Origin: Phaeobacter italicus
GTDB lineage: Bacteria > Pseudomonadota > Alphaproteobacteria > Rhodobacterales > Rhodobacteraceae
Direction: 5' to 3'
DNA length: 64,000 nt
Assembly: GCF_001258055.1 (NCBI RefSeq)
Contig: NZ_CVRM01000011.1
Span: 558,001 to 622,000 of the forward strand
Shown here: positions 1-7,885 of the stretch, in pieces
Layout: every line of letters begins with the position of its first letter
Position numbering within the stretch: position 1 is the first letter of the stretch
The notes under the pieces: model-generated
Databases searched by the model: none
What the model saw: the letters and a program-made list of their open reading frames with translations, nothing else
Told to the model about the DNA's origin: nothing
Made by a program: the position numbers and the translations under genes

Positions 1-14
1 AAAAGGTTTTTGTC

Positions 15-374
15 ATGTCCTTTGATCCTCTTAGCCTAAAGTACAACGAGGCCGGTCTGGTGCCCTGCATCGCGCAGGACGACGAAACCGGCGAGGTGCT
101 TATGATGGCGTGGATGAATGCGGATGCCGTCACCAAGACGCTTGAGACAAAAAAGGTCACCTATTGGTCCCGCTCGCGGCAGGCATTCTGGATCAAGGGT
201 GAGAGCTCGGGCCATGTTCAGGAACTGGTTGATCTGCGGGTCGATTGTGACCGCGACTGCCTTCTGGCGGTGGTCCGTCAGACCGGGCCTGCCTGTCACA
301 CCAACCGCCGCAGCTGTTTCTATACCGCGATCCGGGATGGCGAAGAAGTCGAGCTGATGAAGCCGATGGTCTGA
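15..374 (+). CDS. hisI: Phosphoribosyl-AMP cyclohydrolase
   Basis: This enzyme opens the purine ring of phosphoribosyl-AMP in the third step of histidine biosynthesis, in the cytoplasm. The protein is 119 residues, the usual length for a stand-alone HisI with no HisE fusion. Visible signatures are the metal-binding DCDRD run (Asp77, Asp79, Asp81, with Cys78 inside it) and the zinc ligands Cys94 (in ACHT) and Cys101 (in RSCFY). The ATG at 15 is very near the window edge, so any upstream partner is unseen. It converges on gluQ with 45 bp between the stop codons. Confidence 0.97.
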   Translation: MSFDPLSLKYNEAGLVPCIAQDDETGEVLMMAWMNADAVTKTLETKKVTYWSRSRQAFWIKGESSGHVQELVDLRVDCDRDCLLAVVRQTGPACHTNRRSCFYTAIRDGEEVELMKPMV

Positions 375-419
375 GGCTGCTGCGGCGATAAAGCCCCCTG
401 ATAGGCTGTCTGTTGCGAC

Positions 420-1283
420 CTACAGGGGGGCCTGTGGCAGGCCGACCATGGCGCGAATGTCCTGCGGGCGCGCACCATCTTCGCGGCGATATTTTGCAAT
501 AGCACGGGCATCATCGCGTTTGGCAAGCCGTTTGCCCTGATCGTCCCGTATCAGCCCATGGTGGTGGTAGACGGGTGTCGGCAGGCCAAGCAGCGCCTGC
601 AAGAGCACATGGATCTGCGTTGCCTCAAACAGATCCTTTCCCCGCACCACATGGGTGATGTTCTGATCGCTGTCATCCACCACGACAGACAGGTGATAGG
701 CGCTGCCCATGCCGCGGCGCACCAGGATGATGTCGCCAACCGCGGCAATCAGTTGTTCGGGCTCCAGCATGTGTTGGCCGGCATGGGCCTCTCCGGTTTC
801 CTGGAAATGGCGCAGCGGCGCGGCCTTGACCGCCTTTTCCATATTCAGTCGGATCACATCCTGAGGGCCGGCATCTGCCATGTTGCGGTCCCGGCAGGTG
901 CCCGGATAGATGCGTCCATCAGGGCCGAATTTCGGCACCCCTTCCTGTGGTGCACCGGCGGCTGCCTCGATGTCGCGGCGATTGCAGCGGCAGGGATAGG
1001 TCAGGCCGAGCGCCGTGAGCTGCGCCAGAGCGGCGCTGTAGCGCGGCAGGCGCAGGGATTGTTGCATCACCGGCTCTGGCCAGCTGAGGCCAAGCCAATG
1101 CAGATCGTCATAGATCTGTTGGGTCCAGGAGGCGCGCGATCGGGAGGTGTCGATATCCTCGATCCGCAACAGAAACCGCCCGCCTGCGGCCCGGGCCATA
1201 TCCGCAGCGAGCAAGGCGGAATAGGCATGCCCCAGATGGAGAGGTCCGGTTGGGGATGGCGCAAATCGGGTAGTGAATGTCAC
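420..1283 (-). CDS. gluQ: Glutamyl-Q tRNA(Asp) synthetase
   Basis: This truncated GluRS paralogue attaches glutamate to the queuosine base of tRNA(Asp), not to the 3' end. At 287 residues it is a catalytic domain only, without the GluRS anticodon-binding region, as the family expects. The ATP-site HIGH-type motif is HLGH near residues 17-20, a KMSKS-like KRLAKR lies towards the C-terminus, and the C-x-C ... Y ... C cluster of the GluQ zinc site is visible (PCRCNR, YPGTCR). The start is a GTG at 1283 whose GTGA overlaps the stop of the upstream methyltransferase, so the two are translationally coupled. Confidence 0.95.
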   Translation of the reverse strand: MTFTTRFAPSPTGPLHLGHAYSALLAADMARAAGGRFLLRIEDIDTSRSRASWTQQIYDDLHWLGLSWPEPVMQQSLRLPRYSAALAQLTALGLTYPCRCNRRDIEAAAGAPQEGVPKFGPDGRIYPGTCRDRNMADAGPQDVIRLNMEKAVKAAPLRHFQETGEAHAGQHMLEPEQLIAAVGDIILVRRGMGSAYHLSVVVDDSDQNITHVVRGKDLFEATQIHVLLQALLGLPTPVYHHHGLIRDDQGKRLAKRDDARAIAKYRREDGARPQDIRAMVGLPQAPL

Positions 1284-1894
1284 GCTTTCTCAATCACATA
1301 GACGGTCGACTTAAGGTTCAGGCCGGGGAGATGATCCCCGTAATCCCGAAATAGCAGCCGTGCAGCACAACAGTCCAGCCATTCATTCAGCTTGCCGGTG
1401 TAAGCGGGATCCGCAAGCGCGTGATCGTTCAGTGAAAACACAAACAGACCGCCCTTTGGCAGCGCGTGCAGGATCATGTCAAAGACCTGCGGAGGCGCCG
1501 CGCCGGTGCCCAGGACGCCGCAGCCGCTGATCTGACGATAGGCGCCTTTGGGGATCGGGCTGGGATCGGCCACGTCAATGGCGATAAGGCGGCGATAGAT
1601 GCCCTTGGCCTCGGCTTCGGCGCGCATTTCTGACGCGGGCTCCATCCCGTCGAGGGTAGAAAACCCCGCTGCACGCAGCGCGAGTCCAGAGAGCCCCGTC
1701 CCGCAGCCGAAATCAAGGATCGGCTCAGCGCGATCCTTTGCATAGCGGGCCCAGGCCGCAGCAATGCGGCCCGGCGTTGCGTACCCGTTTTCAGCAATTT
1801 CGCTGTCGTAGGAAGCGGCCCATTGGTTGTAGTGCTCCATGGTCGCTTCCGGTGTTTCAAGGCCATAGGCCTTGTCCAGAAACTTGTCCGTCAT
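1280..1894 (-). CDS. Class I SAM-dependent methyltransferase
   Basis: The 204-residue protein has the Rossmann SAM-binding signature LDFGCGTGLSG near residues 60-70 followed by an acidic DGMEPASEM strand, so it is a class I methyltransferase. The N-terminal YNQWAASYDSE segment is typical of methyltransferase-11/25 type small-molecule enzymes. The substrate cannot be read from the sequence. It lies between trmFO and gluQ on the same strand and its stop overlaps the gluQ start, so it is probably co-transcribed with tRNA-modification genes; that does not prove a tRNA substrate. Confidence 0.85.
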   Translation of the reverse strand: MTDKFLDKAYGLETPEATMEHYNQWAASYDSEIAENGYATPGRIAAAWARYAKDRAEPILDFGCGTGLSGLALRAAGFSTLDGMEPASEMRAEAEAKGIYRRLIAIDVADPSPIPKGAYRQISGCGVLGTGAAPPQVFDMILHALPKGGLFVFSLNDHALADPAYTGKLNEWLDCCAARLLFRDYGDHLPGLNLKSTVYVIEKA

Positions 1895-1927
1895 GCAGGC
1901 AGCTTAGGCGCTGCCTGCAACCAGCGT

Positions 1928-3271
1928 CTAGGAAAAGTTTGCAAGCCAATCCTGCCAGGCCAGTTTGGCCCGGTCGGTATAGGCTTTATAGCGGTCCTTG
2001 CGTCCGCGCCGCCCGCCTTTCAGGCCGTCAACAGGCTGGAACAGGCCAAAGTTCACGTTCATCGGCTGAAAGGTCTTGGCCTCGGCACCGCCGGTGATGT
2101 GATGGATCAACGCCCCCATCGCGCTGTCCTGGGGCACGACCGGCAGGGTCTTGCCCAGGATCTCAGCCGCCGCAAGACGGCCAGCCAGCAGCCCCATGGC
2201 CGCGCTTTCGACATAGCCCTCAACCCCGGTGATTTGGCCGGCAAACCGGATATGGGGCTTGGACTTCAGGCGCATTTCGCTGTCCAGCAGGGTGGGCGAG
2301 TTGAGGAAGGTATTGCGATGAATGCCGCCAAGGCGGGCAAAGCTCGCGTTCTCCAGCCCCGGAATCATCCGCAACACTTCGGTCTGGGCGCCGTATTTCA
2401 TTTTGGTCTGAAAGCCGACAATGTTGAACAGCGTGCCAAGCGCATTGTCCCGGCGCAGCTGGACAACCGCATGGGCCTTGACGTCGGGTTGATGCGGGTT
2501 GGTCAGGCCGACAGGCTTCATCGGGCCGTGGCGCAGGGTCTCGCGCCCGCGTTCGGCCATCACCTCGATCGGCAGGCAGCCGTCGAAATAGCCTGCGGTC
2601 TCACCTTCGTGGAATTCTGTTTTGTCTGCCGCCAAGAGGGCGTCGATGAACGCCTCGTACTGGTCCTTGTCCATCGGGCAGTTGAGATAGGCCGTGCGCT
2701 CTTCCTCGGTCTCACCCTTGTCATAGCGCGATTGCATCCAGGCCTTCGACATGTCGATGCTCTCGGCGTAGACGATTGGCGCGATTGCATCAAAGAAGGC
2801 CAGCGCCTCGGTCCCGGTTTCACGCTGGATGGCCTGTCCCAGGCTGGGAGAGGTCAGCGGCCCGGTTGCAAAGATCCAGTGGCCGTCTTCCGGCAGTTCT
2901 GTCACTTCTTCATAAGACACCGTGACATTCGGCAGCGCCTTCAGCCGTGCGGTAACGGTTTCGGCAAAGGGGTCGCGGTCCACGGCAAGCGCGCCACCAG
3001 CGGGCAGGCGATGCTGCTCTGCGGTGGACATGATCAGGCCGTTTGCCGCCCGCATTTCCCAATGCAGCAGCCCGACGGCGTTCTGTTCATCATCGTCCGA
3101 GCGGAAGGAGTTGGAGCAGACCATCTCGCCAAGGTTGCCGGTTTGATGCGCAAAGGTTTCCACCTTGGGGCGCATTTCATGCAGCACCACGTCCACGCCC
3201 ATATGAGCCGCCTGCCAGGCCGCCTCCGAGCCGGCCATGCCGCCGCCCACGATATGCAATTGTTTTGTCAT
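1928..3271 (-). CDS. trmFO: Methylenetetrahydrofolate-tRNA (uracil-5-)-methyltransferase
   Basis: TrmFO makes ribothymidine at position 54 of tRNA, using methylene-THF as carbon donor and FAD as reductant. The chosen ATG at 3271 gives a 447-residue protein beginning with [16 protein letters not shown], where the FAD-binding GxGxxG-type loop is directly N-terminal as in the family. A longer frame to 3307 adds twelve residues with no family support. The C-terminal half has the conserved [18 protein letters not shown] segment. A 370-bp gene-free region lies upstream. The gene reads towards the methyltransferase/gluQ pair with about 30 bp between. Confidence 0.96.
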   Translation of the reverse strand: MTKQLHIVGGGMAGSEAAWQAAHMGVDVVLHEMRPKVETFAHQTGNLGEMVCSNSFRSDDDEQNAVGLLHWEMRAANGLIMSTAEQHRLPAGGALAVDRDPFAETVTARLKALPNVTVSYEEVTELPEDGHWIFATGPLTSPSLGQAIQRETGTEALAFFDAIAPIVYAESIDMSKAWMQSRYDKGETEEERTAYLNCPMDKDQYEAFIDALLAADKTEFHEGETAGYFDGCLPIEVMAERGRETLRHGPMKPVGLTNPHQPDVKAHAVVQLRRDNALGTLFNIVGFQTKMKYGAQTEVLRMIPGLENASFARLGGIHRNTFLNSPTLLDSEMRLKSKPHIRFAGQITGVEGYVESAAMGLLAGRLAAAEILGKTLPVVPQDSAMGALIHHITGGAEAKTFQPMNVNFGLFQPVDGLKGGRRGRKDRYKAYTDRAKLAWQDWLANFS

Positions 3272-3641
3272 GTTGCGCCACATAGGGCAGTGGCGCGCCT
3301 CGCGCAATATTTCCGGTGCGTTTGGGTGGGCTTTTGGTCTGAAATCTGCACCACAGGCGGACCATCATCGCACGATGCGGCAGCGTGAATGCTGTGTCAG
3401 GGAAAGCTGGGTGAATTGGGGTCGCTGGGGAACTGTCTGGCCGGAGGAGAGATCCGGTTGGAGGGACGGTCCGCATCAGCGACCCTAATTGTGACCGAGT
3501 TTACGAAAATTTGCCATAAACCCTGCCCAATCTTTGCCATGATCTTGCCTTGTTTGAAAGACCCGACATGGAAACAATAAATCCCGATTGGTAAACAAAG
3601 CCTAAAATTTTGCAGACCTTTGAGATTTATTTTCCCAAAAC
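3272..3641. other. Gene-free region upstream of trmFO
   Basis: No convincing gene lies in these 370 bases. Short open frames on the plus strand have no ribosome-binding site and look spurious. The segment must hold the trmFO promoter, but I could not find a clear -35/-10 pair. The 3500-3640 part is distinctly AT-richer than its surroundings. It contains a nested inverted-repeat element (entered separately at 3418-3486) and an 8-bp inverted repeat (CAAAGCCT/AGGCTTTG on the minus strand) at the 3' end of the enoyl-CoA hydratase gene that could be a weak terminator. Confidence 0.5.
3418..3486. repeat. Nested inverted repeat, possible structured RNA
   Basis: A 9-bp perfect inverted repeat (GGGTCGCTG at 3419-3427, CAGCGACCC at 3477-3485), extendable by a G-U pair, encloses a second 6-bp stem (ACTGTC 3432-3437 with GACGGT 3465-3470, one G-U) and an inner perfect hairpin (CCGGA 3441-3445, TCCGG 3453-3457). 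The arms are correctly nested, so one long imperfect hairpin can form from either strand. It lies about 150-215 nt upstream of the trmFO start codon. No terminator T-tract follows on either strand. I do not recognise a known RNA family. Confidence 0.4.
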
Positions 3642-4430
3642 TCAGGCTTTGCTCCAGCTTGGGGGGCGTTTTTGCAGGAATGCGTCGATGCCCTCGATGG
3701 TGTCATCCAGCATCAGATTCTCGACCATGACCGCGCCGGTGTAGGCATAGGCGTCTGCTGTGGGCAGCGACAGTTGGTCATAAAACGCCCGTTTGCCAAT
3801 TCGCACGGCAGCCCCCAATTTGCTGGCGACAGTCTCGGCAAGGGCGCGGGTTTCGGCTTCCAGCTGTTCGGGTGGGGCCGTGCGATTGATAAGGCCCAGC
3901 TCTGCGGCCCGGCTTGCATCAATGAATTCGCCCGTGGTCAGCATCTCGAAGGCCTGCTTGCGGTGGATGTTGCGGCTGAGCGCCACCATCGGCGTTGAAC
4001 AGAACAGCCCGATGTTGACGCCGTTCACGCCAAAGCGCGTGCCCTCTGCTGCCACCGCCAGATCGCAGGAGGCGACAAGCTGGCAACCAGCGGCGGTTGC
4101 GATCCCGTGGACCTGGGCGATAACGGGCTGGGGGATCTGTTGCAGGCCCAGCATCACCTCGGTGCAGCGAGAGAAGAGATCGGCAAAATAGGCTGCGCCG
4201 CCATCCTCTGCCTGCCGCCCGGCTGTCATCTCGCGCAGGTCATGGCCCGCGCAGAATGCCTTGCCCCGCCCGGCGATCACCACAACACGTGTGTCCGTGT
4301 CCTTGTGCAGGCTATCAATCTCGGCCTTCAGGGCTGCCAGCATTTCGTCAGACAGTGCGTTCAGCCGCTCGGGCGCATTCAGATGCAGGGTCGCGATCCC
4401 GTTGCTGTCGTGACGTTCCAGAATTGCCAT
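3642..4430 (-). CDS. Enoyl-CoA hydratase/isomerase family protein (ECHDC3-like)
   Basis: The 262-residue protein has the crotonase fold: NAPERLNALS at the N-terminus, the oxyanion-hole AFCAGHDL near residues 59-65 and the second loop HGIATAAGCQL. It resembles the ECHDC3 branch (GCQLVASCD and GVNIGLFCSTP). Both glutamates of true enoyl-CoA hydratases are absent: Gln117 stands where rat Glu144 would be and Gly137 where Glu164 would be. Ordinary 2-enoyl-CoA hydration is therefore doubtful, and the real acyl-CoA substrate or reaction is unknown. It is divergent from a PaaI-type thioesterase 64 bp away, which suggests a shared acyl-CoA role. Confidence 0.85.
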   Translation of the reverse strand: MAILERHDSNGIATLHLNAPERLNALSDEMLAALKAEIDSLHKDTDTRVVVIAGRGKAFCAGHDLREMTAGRQAEDGGAAYFADLFSRCTEVMLGLQQIPQPVIAQVHGIATAAGCQLVASCDLAVAAEGTRFGVNGVNIGLFCSTPMVALSRNIHRKQAFEMLTTGEFIDASRAAELGLINRTAPPEQLEAETRALAETVASKLGAAVRIGKRAFYDQLSLPTADAYAYTGAVMVENLMLDDTIEGIDAFLQKRPPSWSKA

Positions 4431-4494
4431 CTTGTGTCCTCCCTCGGATTGAGGCCAACGTTAGGCAAAGAGAACAATTCTGGGAAGGAAAACC

Positions 4495-4929
4495 ATGGGT
4501 CTGGCATTTGATGCCGCAGGGTTGGGTGATTACCTGCACGAGGTGTTTGCCGAGGTGGCAAATGATTTTGTCATTGAGCGGCTGGATGAAGACGGCATCA
4601 CCATGCGCCTGGTTGTGGATGATCGGCACCTGCGTCCGGGGGGCACCATTTCCGGACCTTCGATGTTTGCGCTGGCGGATGTGACGATCTACGCGCTGGT
4701 CTTGTCGCGCATCGGGCGAGAGGCGCTGGCAGTGACGACCAATGCCTCCTTTGATTTCATGCGTAAACCTGCAGGCGGCACCCCATTGGTGGCCGAGGGC
4801 AAGCTGCTCAAGCTGGGGCGTCAGTTGGCGGTTGGCGACGTGCTGATCTACTCGCAAGGGGATCCGCGGCCCGTCGCGCGCTCTACCATGACCTACGCAA
4901 TTCCACCCAAAAAGGCAGGCACCGTCTGA
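4495..4929 (+). CDS. PaaI family (hotdog-fold) thioesterase
   Basis: The 144-residue protein has the hotdog thioesterase signature GGTISGPSMFALADVTIYA at about residues 48-66, where the helix carries the catalytic/CoA-binding residues, followed by a conserved strand (NASFDFMRKP). Members hydrolyse acyl- or aryl-CoA esters in the cytoplasm, usually as tetramers. The ATG at 4495 follows a strong GGAAGG ribosome-binding site. It is divergent from the ECHDC3-like gene and convergent with psd, the two stop codons being only 2 bp apart. Substrate not deducible. Confidence 0.88.
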   Translation: MGLAFDAAGLGDYLHEVFAEVANDFVIERLDEDGITMRLVVDDRHLRPGGTISGPSMFALADVTIYALVLSRIGREALAVTTNASFDFMRKPAGGTPLVAEGKLLKLGRQLAVGDVLIYSQGDPRPVARSTMTYAIPPKKAGTV

Positions 4930-4931
4930 CC

Positions 4932-5822
4932 CTAGATCGCAGTGGCGAGGGGTTGGCCCACTTTCACCAGTGTTTCGCGACCCTTGGCACTGTTGGCGAC
5001 CAGATCGTCGCTGAACTGCACGCGGCCCGGTTCAAACACCACAACCACGGTCGAGCCGCCGAATTTGAAATAGCCCTTTTCGTCCATCTTCTCGACCGCG
5101 CCGCTGGTGCGGGTATTGACGATGGAGCCCACACCAAACGCGCCGACCTCGACAAAGGCGTAGGTGCCGATCATGTCGGTCTCGATCAGGGTCCAGCTGC
5201 GCTTGTTTTCGCCAAAGACATCTGGTCCGGCCCCCAGCGCAATGGGGTTCACCGAATGCAGCGCGCCAGAAAGGTCCTGCGCTGCCGTGATCCGGCCCGA
5301 TGCCGGAAAGTGGTAGCGATGATAGTCTGCCGGGCACAGCCGCACGATGGCCAGGGCCCCGCCGATGAACCGGTCCCCGATCTGCGGCAGCATGCTGCGC
5401 ACCGACATCGGATGGCCCTTGACGGGGACAAACACATCCTCGGCCAGTTCGGGAAACACCAGCACACGCCCATCGGCGGGGCTGACAACCTGCTTGGGAT
5501 CGGGATCAAAGGGGCGGGCTTCCGGTTTCAGGTTTCGTGCGAAGAAGTCATTGAAATTTTGATACTTTTCAACGGCTTGCGTGGCCTCTTTCATGTCGAT
5601 TGACAGCTCGTCCACCACCGCAGAGATCTTGCCCCGCGACAGGCGGGAGTCAAACCAAGCCCCCATGATGCGGCTGATAAGGGCCGAGCGGAACAGCAGT
5701 TTCTCAACCGGCTTGGCACTGGCGTTCTGATAGGCCCAGCGGATCCATTTTTCGCCCAGCACCACCTCTTCAAAGGTTTCGCCGGTCTCACGGTCTACAA
5801 CAAGGATCGGATCGCGCTGCAT
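4932..5822 (-). CDS. psd: Phosphatidylserine decarboxylase proenzyme
   Basis: Psd converts phosphatidylserine to phosphatidylethanolamine at the inner membrane and self-cleaves to create a pyruvoyl cofactor. The 296-residue protein contains the SPADG motif (Asp117), YHRYHFP (His168 and His171) and the self-processing site as FKFGGST with Ser257, in place of the more common LGST. The length matches the full-length type I proenzyme. No phosphatidylserine synthase gene is adjacent. The gene is monocistronic here, downstream of the speDE unit but separated from it by a terminator. Confidence 0.95.
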   Translation of the reverse strand: MQRDPILVVDRETGETFEEVVLGEKWIRWAYQNASAKPVEKLLFRSALISRIMGAWFDSRLSRGKISAVVDELSIDMKEATQAVEKYQNFNDFFARNLKPEARPFDPDPKQVVSPADGRVLVFPELAEDVFVPVKGHPMSVRSMLPQIGDRFIGGALAIVRLCPADYHRYHFPASGRITAAQDLSGALHSVNPIALGAGPDVFGENKRSWTLIETDMIGTYAFVEVGAFGVGSIVNTRTSGAVEKMDEKGYFKFGGSTVVVVFEPGRVQFSDDLVANSAKGRETLVKVGQPLATAI

Positions 5823-5951
5823 TGAGGGTCTGCCAGATTTTGTTTCGCTCCCGTCGCGCCTAGCAAAGACTGGCAGTCAGGCCAAGGGGGATTGGTGCGC
5901 GCCCAGAGGGGCGGGACCGTCCAAGGGGCAGGAGTGGCGGTCAAGCCAAAG

Positions 5952-5972
5952 AAAAAGGGGGCCGAAGCCCGC
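5952..5972 (-). terminator. Rho-independent terminator of speDE
   Basis: Read on the minus strand just after the speE stop, a GGGC stem closed by a stable TTCG tetraloop with GCCC is followed by TTTTTC. It ends the speD-speE transcript before psd. Confidence 0.65.
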
Positions 5973-5985
5973 TGATGCCTGTCCC

Positions 5986-6849
5986 TTACGGGAACAGCTT
6001 TTTCACGTAGTTCGGCAAGGCAAACGCAGCCTTGTGAACCTCCGGGTTGTAATACCCGGTGTCAAAGCCGGCCGCAGCAAAGCGGGCCTCCAGATCCTCA
6101 AGGCTCACCAGACGGGCCTTGTCGGAGTGGCTGCCCCAGCCAAAGGCCATCGGGCCGCCGGCATAGGTCGGAACCGAAGCAAGATAGCAGGACGCATCTG
6201 CAAACAACGCCTGAAAGGCGCGCAGTGTGCCGGTCAGTTCGTCGCCCTGCATAAAGGGAACGCCGTTCTGGGTGACGATGATGCCGTCCTCAGTGAGCGA
6301 CCGCGCTGCGTGGCCATAGAAGGTATCTGTGAACAGCACTTCACCGGGGCCGATGGGGTCGGTCGAATCGACGATGATCACGTCAAATTTCTCGGTGTTC
6401 TCTTTCATGAAGAGCGCACCGTCATTGATCACCAGATTGAGGCGCGGATCGTCAAAGGCGCCGTCGCTCAGCATCGGCAGATATTCTTTGGAGAAATCCA
6501 CCACGCCTGCGTCGATCTCGACCATGGTGACATGTTCGACCGACGTGTGGCGCAGCGCCTCGCGGGCCATGCCGCCGTCGCCGCCACCGATGATCAGCAC
6601 ACGTTTTGCATTGCCATGGGCCAGGATCGGCACATGGGTCAGCATCTCGTGGTAGATAAAGTTGTCACCCTCGGTGGTCTGAACCACGTCATCCAGCGTC
6701 AGAATGCGGCCGAACTGACCGTTCTGAAACACCTTCAGGCGCTGGTGTTCGGTGTTGCTGTCATACAGCATCTCGTCCACGCGCAGACGCTGGGCGTAAT
6801 GCGCGTGCAGACCTTCGGTGACCCACTCCTGCTTGTCAGAGGTGGTCAT
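5986..6849 (-). CDS. speE: Spermidine synthase (polyamine aminopropyltransferase)
   Basis: SpeE transfers an aminopropyl group from decarboxylated SAM to putrescine. The 287-residue protein has the nucleotide-binding GGGDGGMARE motif near residues 94-103, the acidic EID turn and the catalytic DSTDPIGP segment near residue 161. The ATG at 6849 overlaps the speD stop by ATGA, so speD and speE form a coupled operon that supplies and uses decarboxylated SAM. The N-terminal beta-strand domain (GRILTLDDVVQTTE) is complete. Confidence 0.96.
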   Translation of the reverse strand: MTTSDKQEWVTEGLHAHYAQRLRVDEMLYDSNTEHQRLKVFQNGQFGRILTLDDVVQTTEGDNFIYHEMLTHVPILAHGNAKRVLIIGGGDGGMAREALRHTSVEHVTMVEIDAGVVDFSKEYLPMLSDGAFDDPRLNLVINDGALFMKENTEKFDVIIVDSTDPIGPGEVLFTDTFYGHAARSLTEDGIIVTQNGVPFMQGDELTGTLRAFQALFADASCYLASVPTYAGGPMAFGWGSHSDKARLVSLEDLEARFAAAGFDTGYYNPEVHKAAFALPNYVKKLFP

Positions 6850-7352
6850 GCCGCCACCTCTTTCGCAATCAGCTCTTCGCCGCGCAGCAGTTCGCGCACT
6901 TCCACGGTGTCGGTGTCAAAGGCGTCTTTCAGCACATCGACAGCCTTCCAAGGCTCTGCATCGCCACACATAAAGACGTCAAACGCGCCATAGCCGATTT
7001 CCGGCCAGGTGTGTACGGAGATGTGGCTCTCGGCGAGCACGGCCACGCCAGAGACGCCTTGGGGCGAGAATTTATGGGTGTGAATGTGCAGCAGAGTTGC
7101 GCCGCAGACCTCAACACATTTGCGGAAGGCATTCTGGATGCGGGTTTCGCAGTCCAGGCCGGTGCCGTTCATCACTTCGATGATCAGATGGGTGCCTGCA
7201 AAAACCTTGCCATCCTTGCGGATGAAATGGTCTTCGCGATCCGATTCCACAATAGCGTCGAGATTCGCGGGTGTTACACCGCGGGCGGTATCTTCCTCAT
7301 GGGCGCCTGTCTCCAGACCGATCCCCAGTTGGAAGAGGTTGGCGTCTTTCAT
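6846..7352 (-). CDS. speD: S-adenosylmethionine decarboxylase proenzyme
   Basis: SpeD makes decarboxylated SAM for spermidine synthesis. The prokaryotic-type proenzyme self-cleaves within AESHISVHTWPE: by alignment with the Thermotoga enzyme, cleavage falls between Glu108 and Ser109, and Ser109 becomes the pyruvoyl group. His114 and Cys129 occupy the conserved processing and catalytic positions. The ATG at 7352 is preceded by a GGGGAG ribosome-binding site at good spacing; an upstream in-frame extension to 7382 lacks one. The protein is 168 residues. speE follows with a 4-bp overlap. Confidence 0.95.
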   Translation of the reverse strand: MKDANLFQLGIGLETGAHEEDTARGVTPANLDAIVESDREDHFIRKDGKVFAGTHLIIEVMNGTGLDCETRIQNAFRKCVEVCGATLLHIHTHKFSPQGVSGVAVLAESHISVHTWPEIGYGAFDVFMCGDAEPWKAVDVLKDAFDTDTVEVRELLRGEELIAKEVAA

Positions 7353-7403
7353 GACACTCCCCTTCGTTCCAGTAGATGACAATCCAGCCGGCCCTTAGCG
7401 CCC

Positions 7404-7423
7404 CCCCGGATAAGAGTCCGGGG
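7404..7423 (-). promoter_or_regulatory. Hairpin in the speD 5' leader
   Basis: A perfect 7-bp inverted repeat (CCCCGGA, six-base loop, TCCGGGG) sits about 50 nt upstream of the speD start, inside the leader predicted by the candidate promoter at 7451-7479. It could act in leader-mediated control or be a simple stability hairpin. There is no T-tract. Confidence 0.35.
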
Positions 7424-7450
7424 TTGGGATCGGTACCGAAAGTGAGGGGG

Positions 7451-7479
7451 CATCTATTGTGGGTGCGGGATTCTTTCAA
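7451..7479 (-). promoter_or_regulatory. Candidate promoter of speDE
   Basis: On the minus strand TTGAAA (7474-7479 on the plus strand) is followed after exactly 17 bp by TAGATG. The -35 box is good and the -10 box is poor, so this is only a candidate. Confidence 0.3.
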
Positions 7480-7493
7480 GACTTTTTTTACGA

Positions 7494-7524
7494 AAATAAA
7501 AAAGGCCGGGGGCGGGCCCCGGCC
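7494..7524 (-). terminator. Terminator of the DUF1127 gene
   Basis: On the minus strand a perfect 8-bp stem (GGCCGGGG / CCCCGGCC, five-base loop) is followed by seven T residues. It starts 25 bp after the stop of the DUF1127 gene. Confidence 0.9.
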
Positions 7525-7549
7525 ATGAGGTGGTTCCGTTGCCCGGGGA

Positions 7550-7783
7550 TCATGGGCGCCAGAACGGAAGAGTGGCTTGGTAATGTGCCTCGGCGCGGCT
7601 CAGCCCGACATCATCGAGCTGTTCCTGGCTCAGCGCAGCAAGGGCACGGCGGGTCCGCTGTCGGACCGTCCATTTCGTGATCAGGACCGCAAAGGCGACG
7701 GCTGCCTCTGCCAGCACCGGCAGGGCAGGGCGGCTGGAAAGGTAAAGCATGTCTGGGGATGTCGTCTTTGTGTACTGTGTCAT
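7550..7783 (-). CDS. DUF1127 domain protein
   Basis: This 77-residue basic protein has a hydrophobic N-terminal half (LPVLAEAAVAFAVLITKW) and the DUF1127 signature in its C-terminal part (RTRRALAALSQEQLDDVGLSRAEA, split here as RTRRALAALS and QEQLDDVGLSRAEA). In Rhodobacter a small DUF1127 protein, CcaF1, has been shown to bind RNA; whether this one does is inference. It is divergent from a MocR-type regulator, with several TACAAT/ATTGTA half-sites between, so it is a likely target of that regulator. AGGA lies at good spacing before the ATG, and a strong terminator makes it monocistronic. Confidence 0.85.
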   Translation of the reverse strand: MTQYTKTTSPDMLYLSSRPALPVLAEAAVAFAVLITKWTVRQRTRRALAALSQEQLDDVGLSRAEAHYQATLPFWRP

Positions 7784-7794
7784 GGTAATTTCCT

Positions 7795-7810
7795 ATTGTA
7801 CTGATACAAT
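7795..7810. promoter_or_regulatory. Inverted-repeat operator ATTGTA-N4-TACAAT
   Basis: A perfect 6+6 bp inverted repeat lies 12 bp upstream of the DUF1127 start codon. It is one of six exact copies of the half-site within about 160 bp and is the best candidate binding site for the divergently encoded GntR/MocR regulator. Confidence 0.6.
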
Positions 7811-7868
7811 CCTGTGTTAATGTAACAATTACTGCGTACAATTTGCGGACTACATTGTCTAAGGAAGG

Positions 7869-7885
7869 ATTGTAATGGGTACAAT
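7869..7885. promoter_or_regulatory. Inverted-repeat operator ATTGTA-N5-TACAAT over the mocR start
   Basis: The same half-sites as at 7795-7810, spaced by 5 bp, straddle the ATG of the MocR gene at 7875. Further half-sites are at 7837-7842 and 7952-7957 (inside the gene). Position over the start codon suggests autorepression. Confidence 0.55.

Noticed and set aside
375-419. Possible terminator between hisI and gluQ (GCCCCCT/AGGGGGGC)
   Set aside because: The loop of about 23 bases is large, the arm overlaps the gluQ stop and there is no T-tract.
3389-3580. Small plus-strand frame (63 codons) in the gap upstream of trmFO
   Set aside because: No ribosome-binding site and it crosses the nested inverted repeat; composition is not coding-like.
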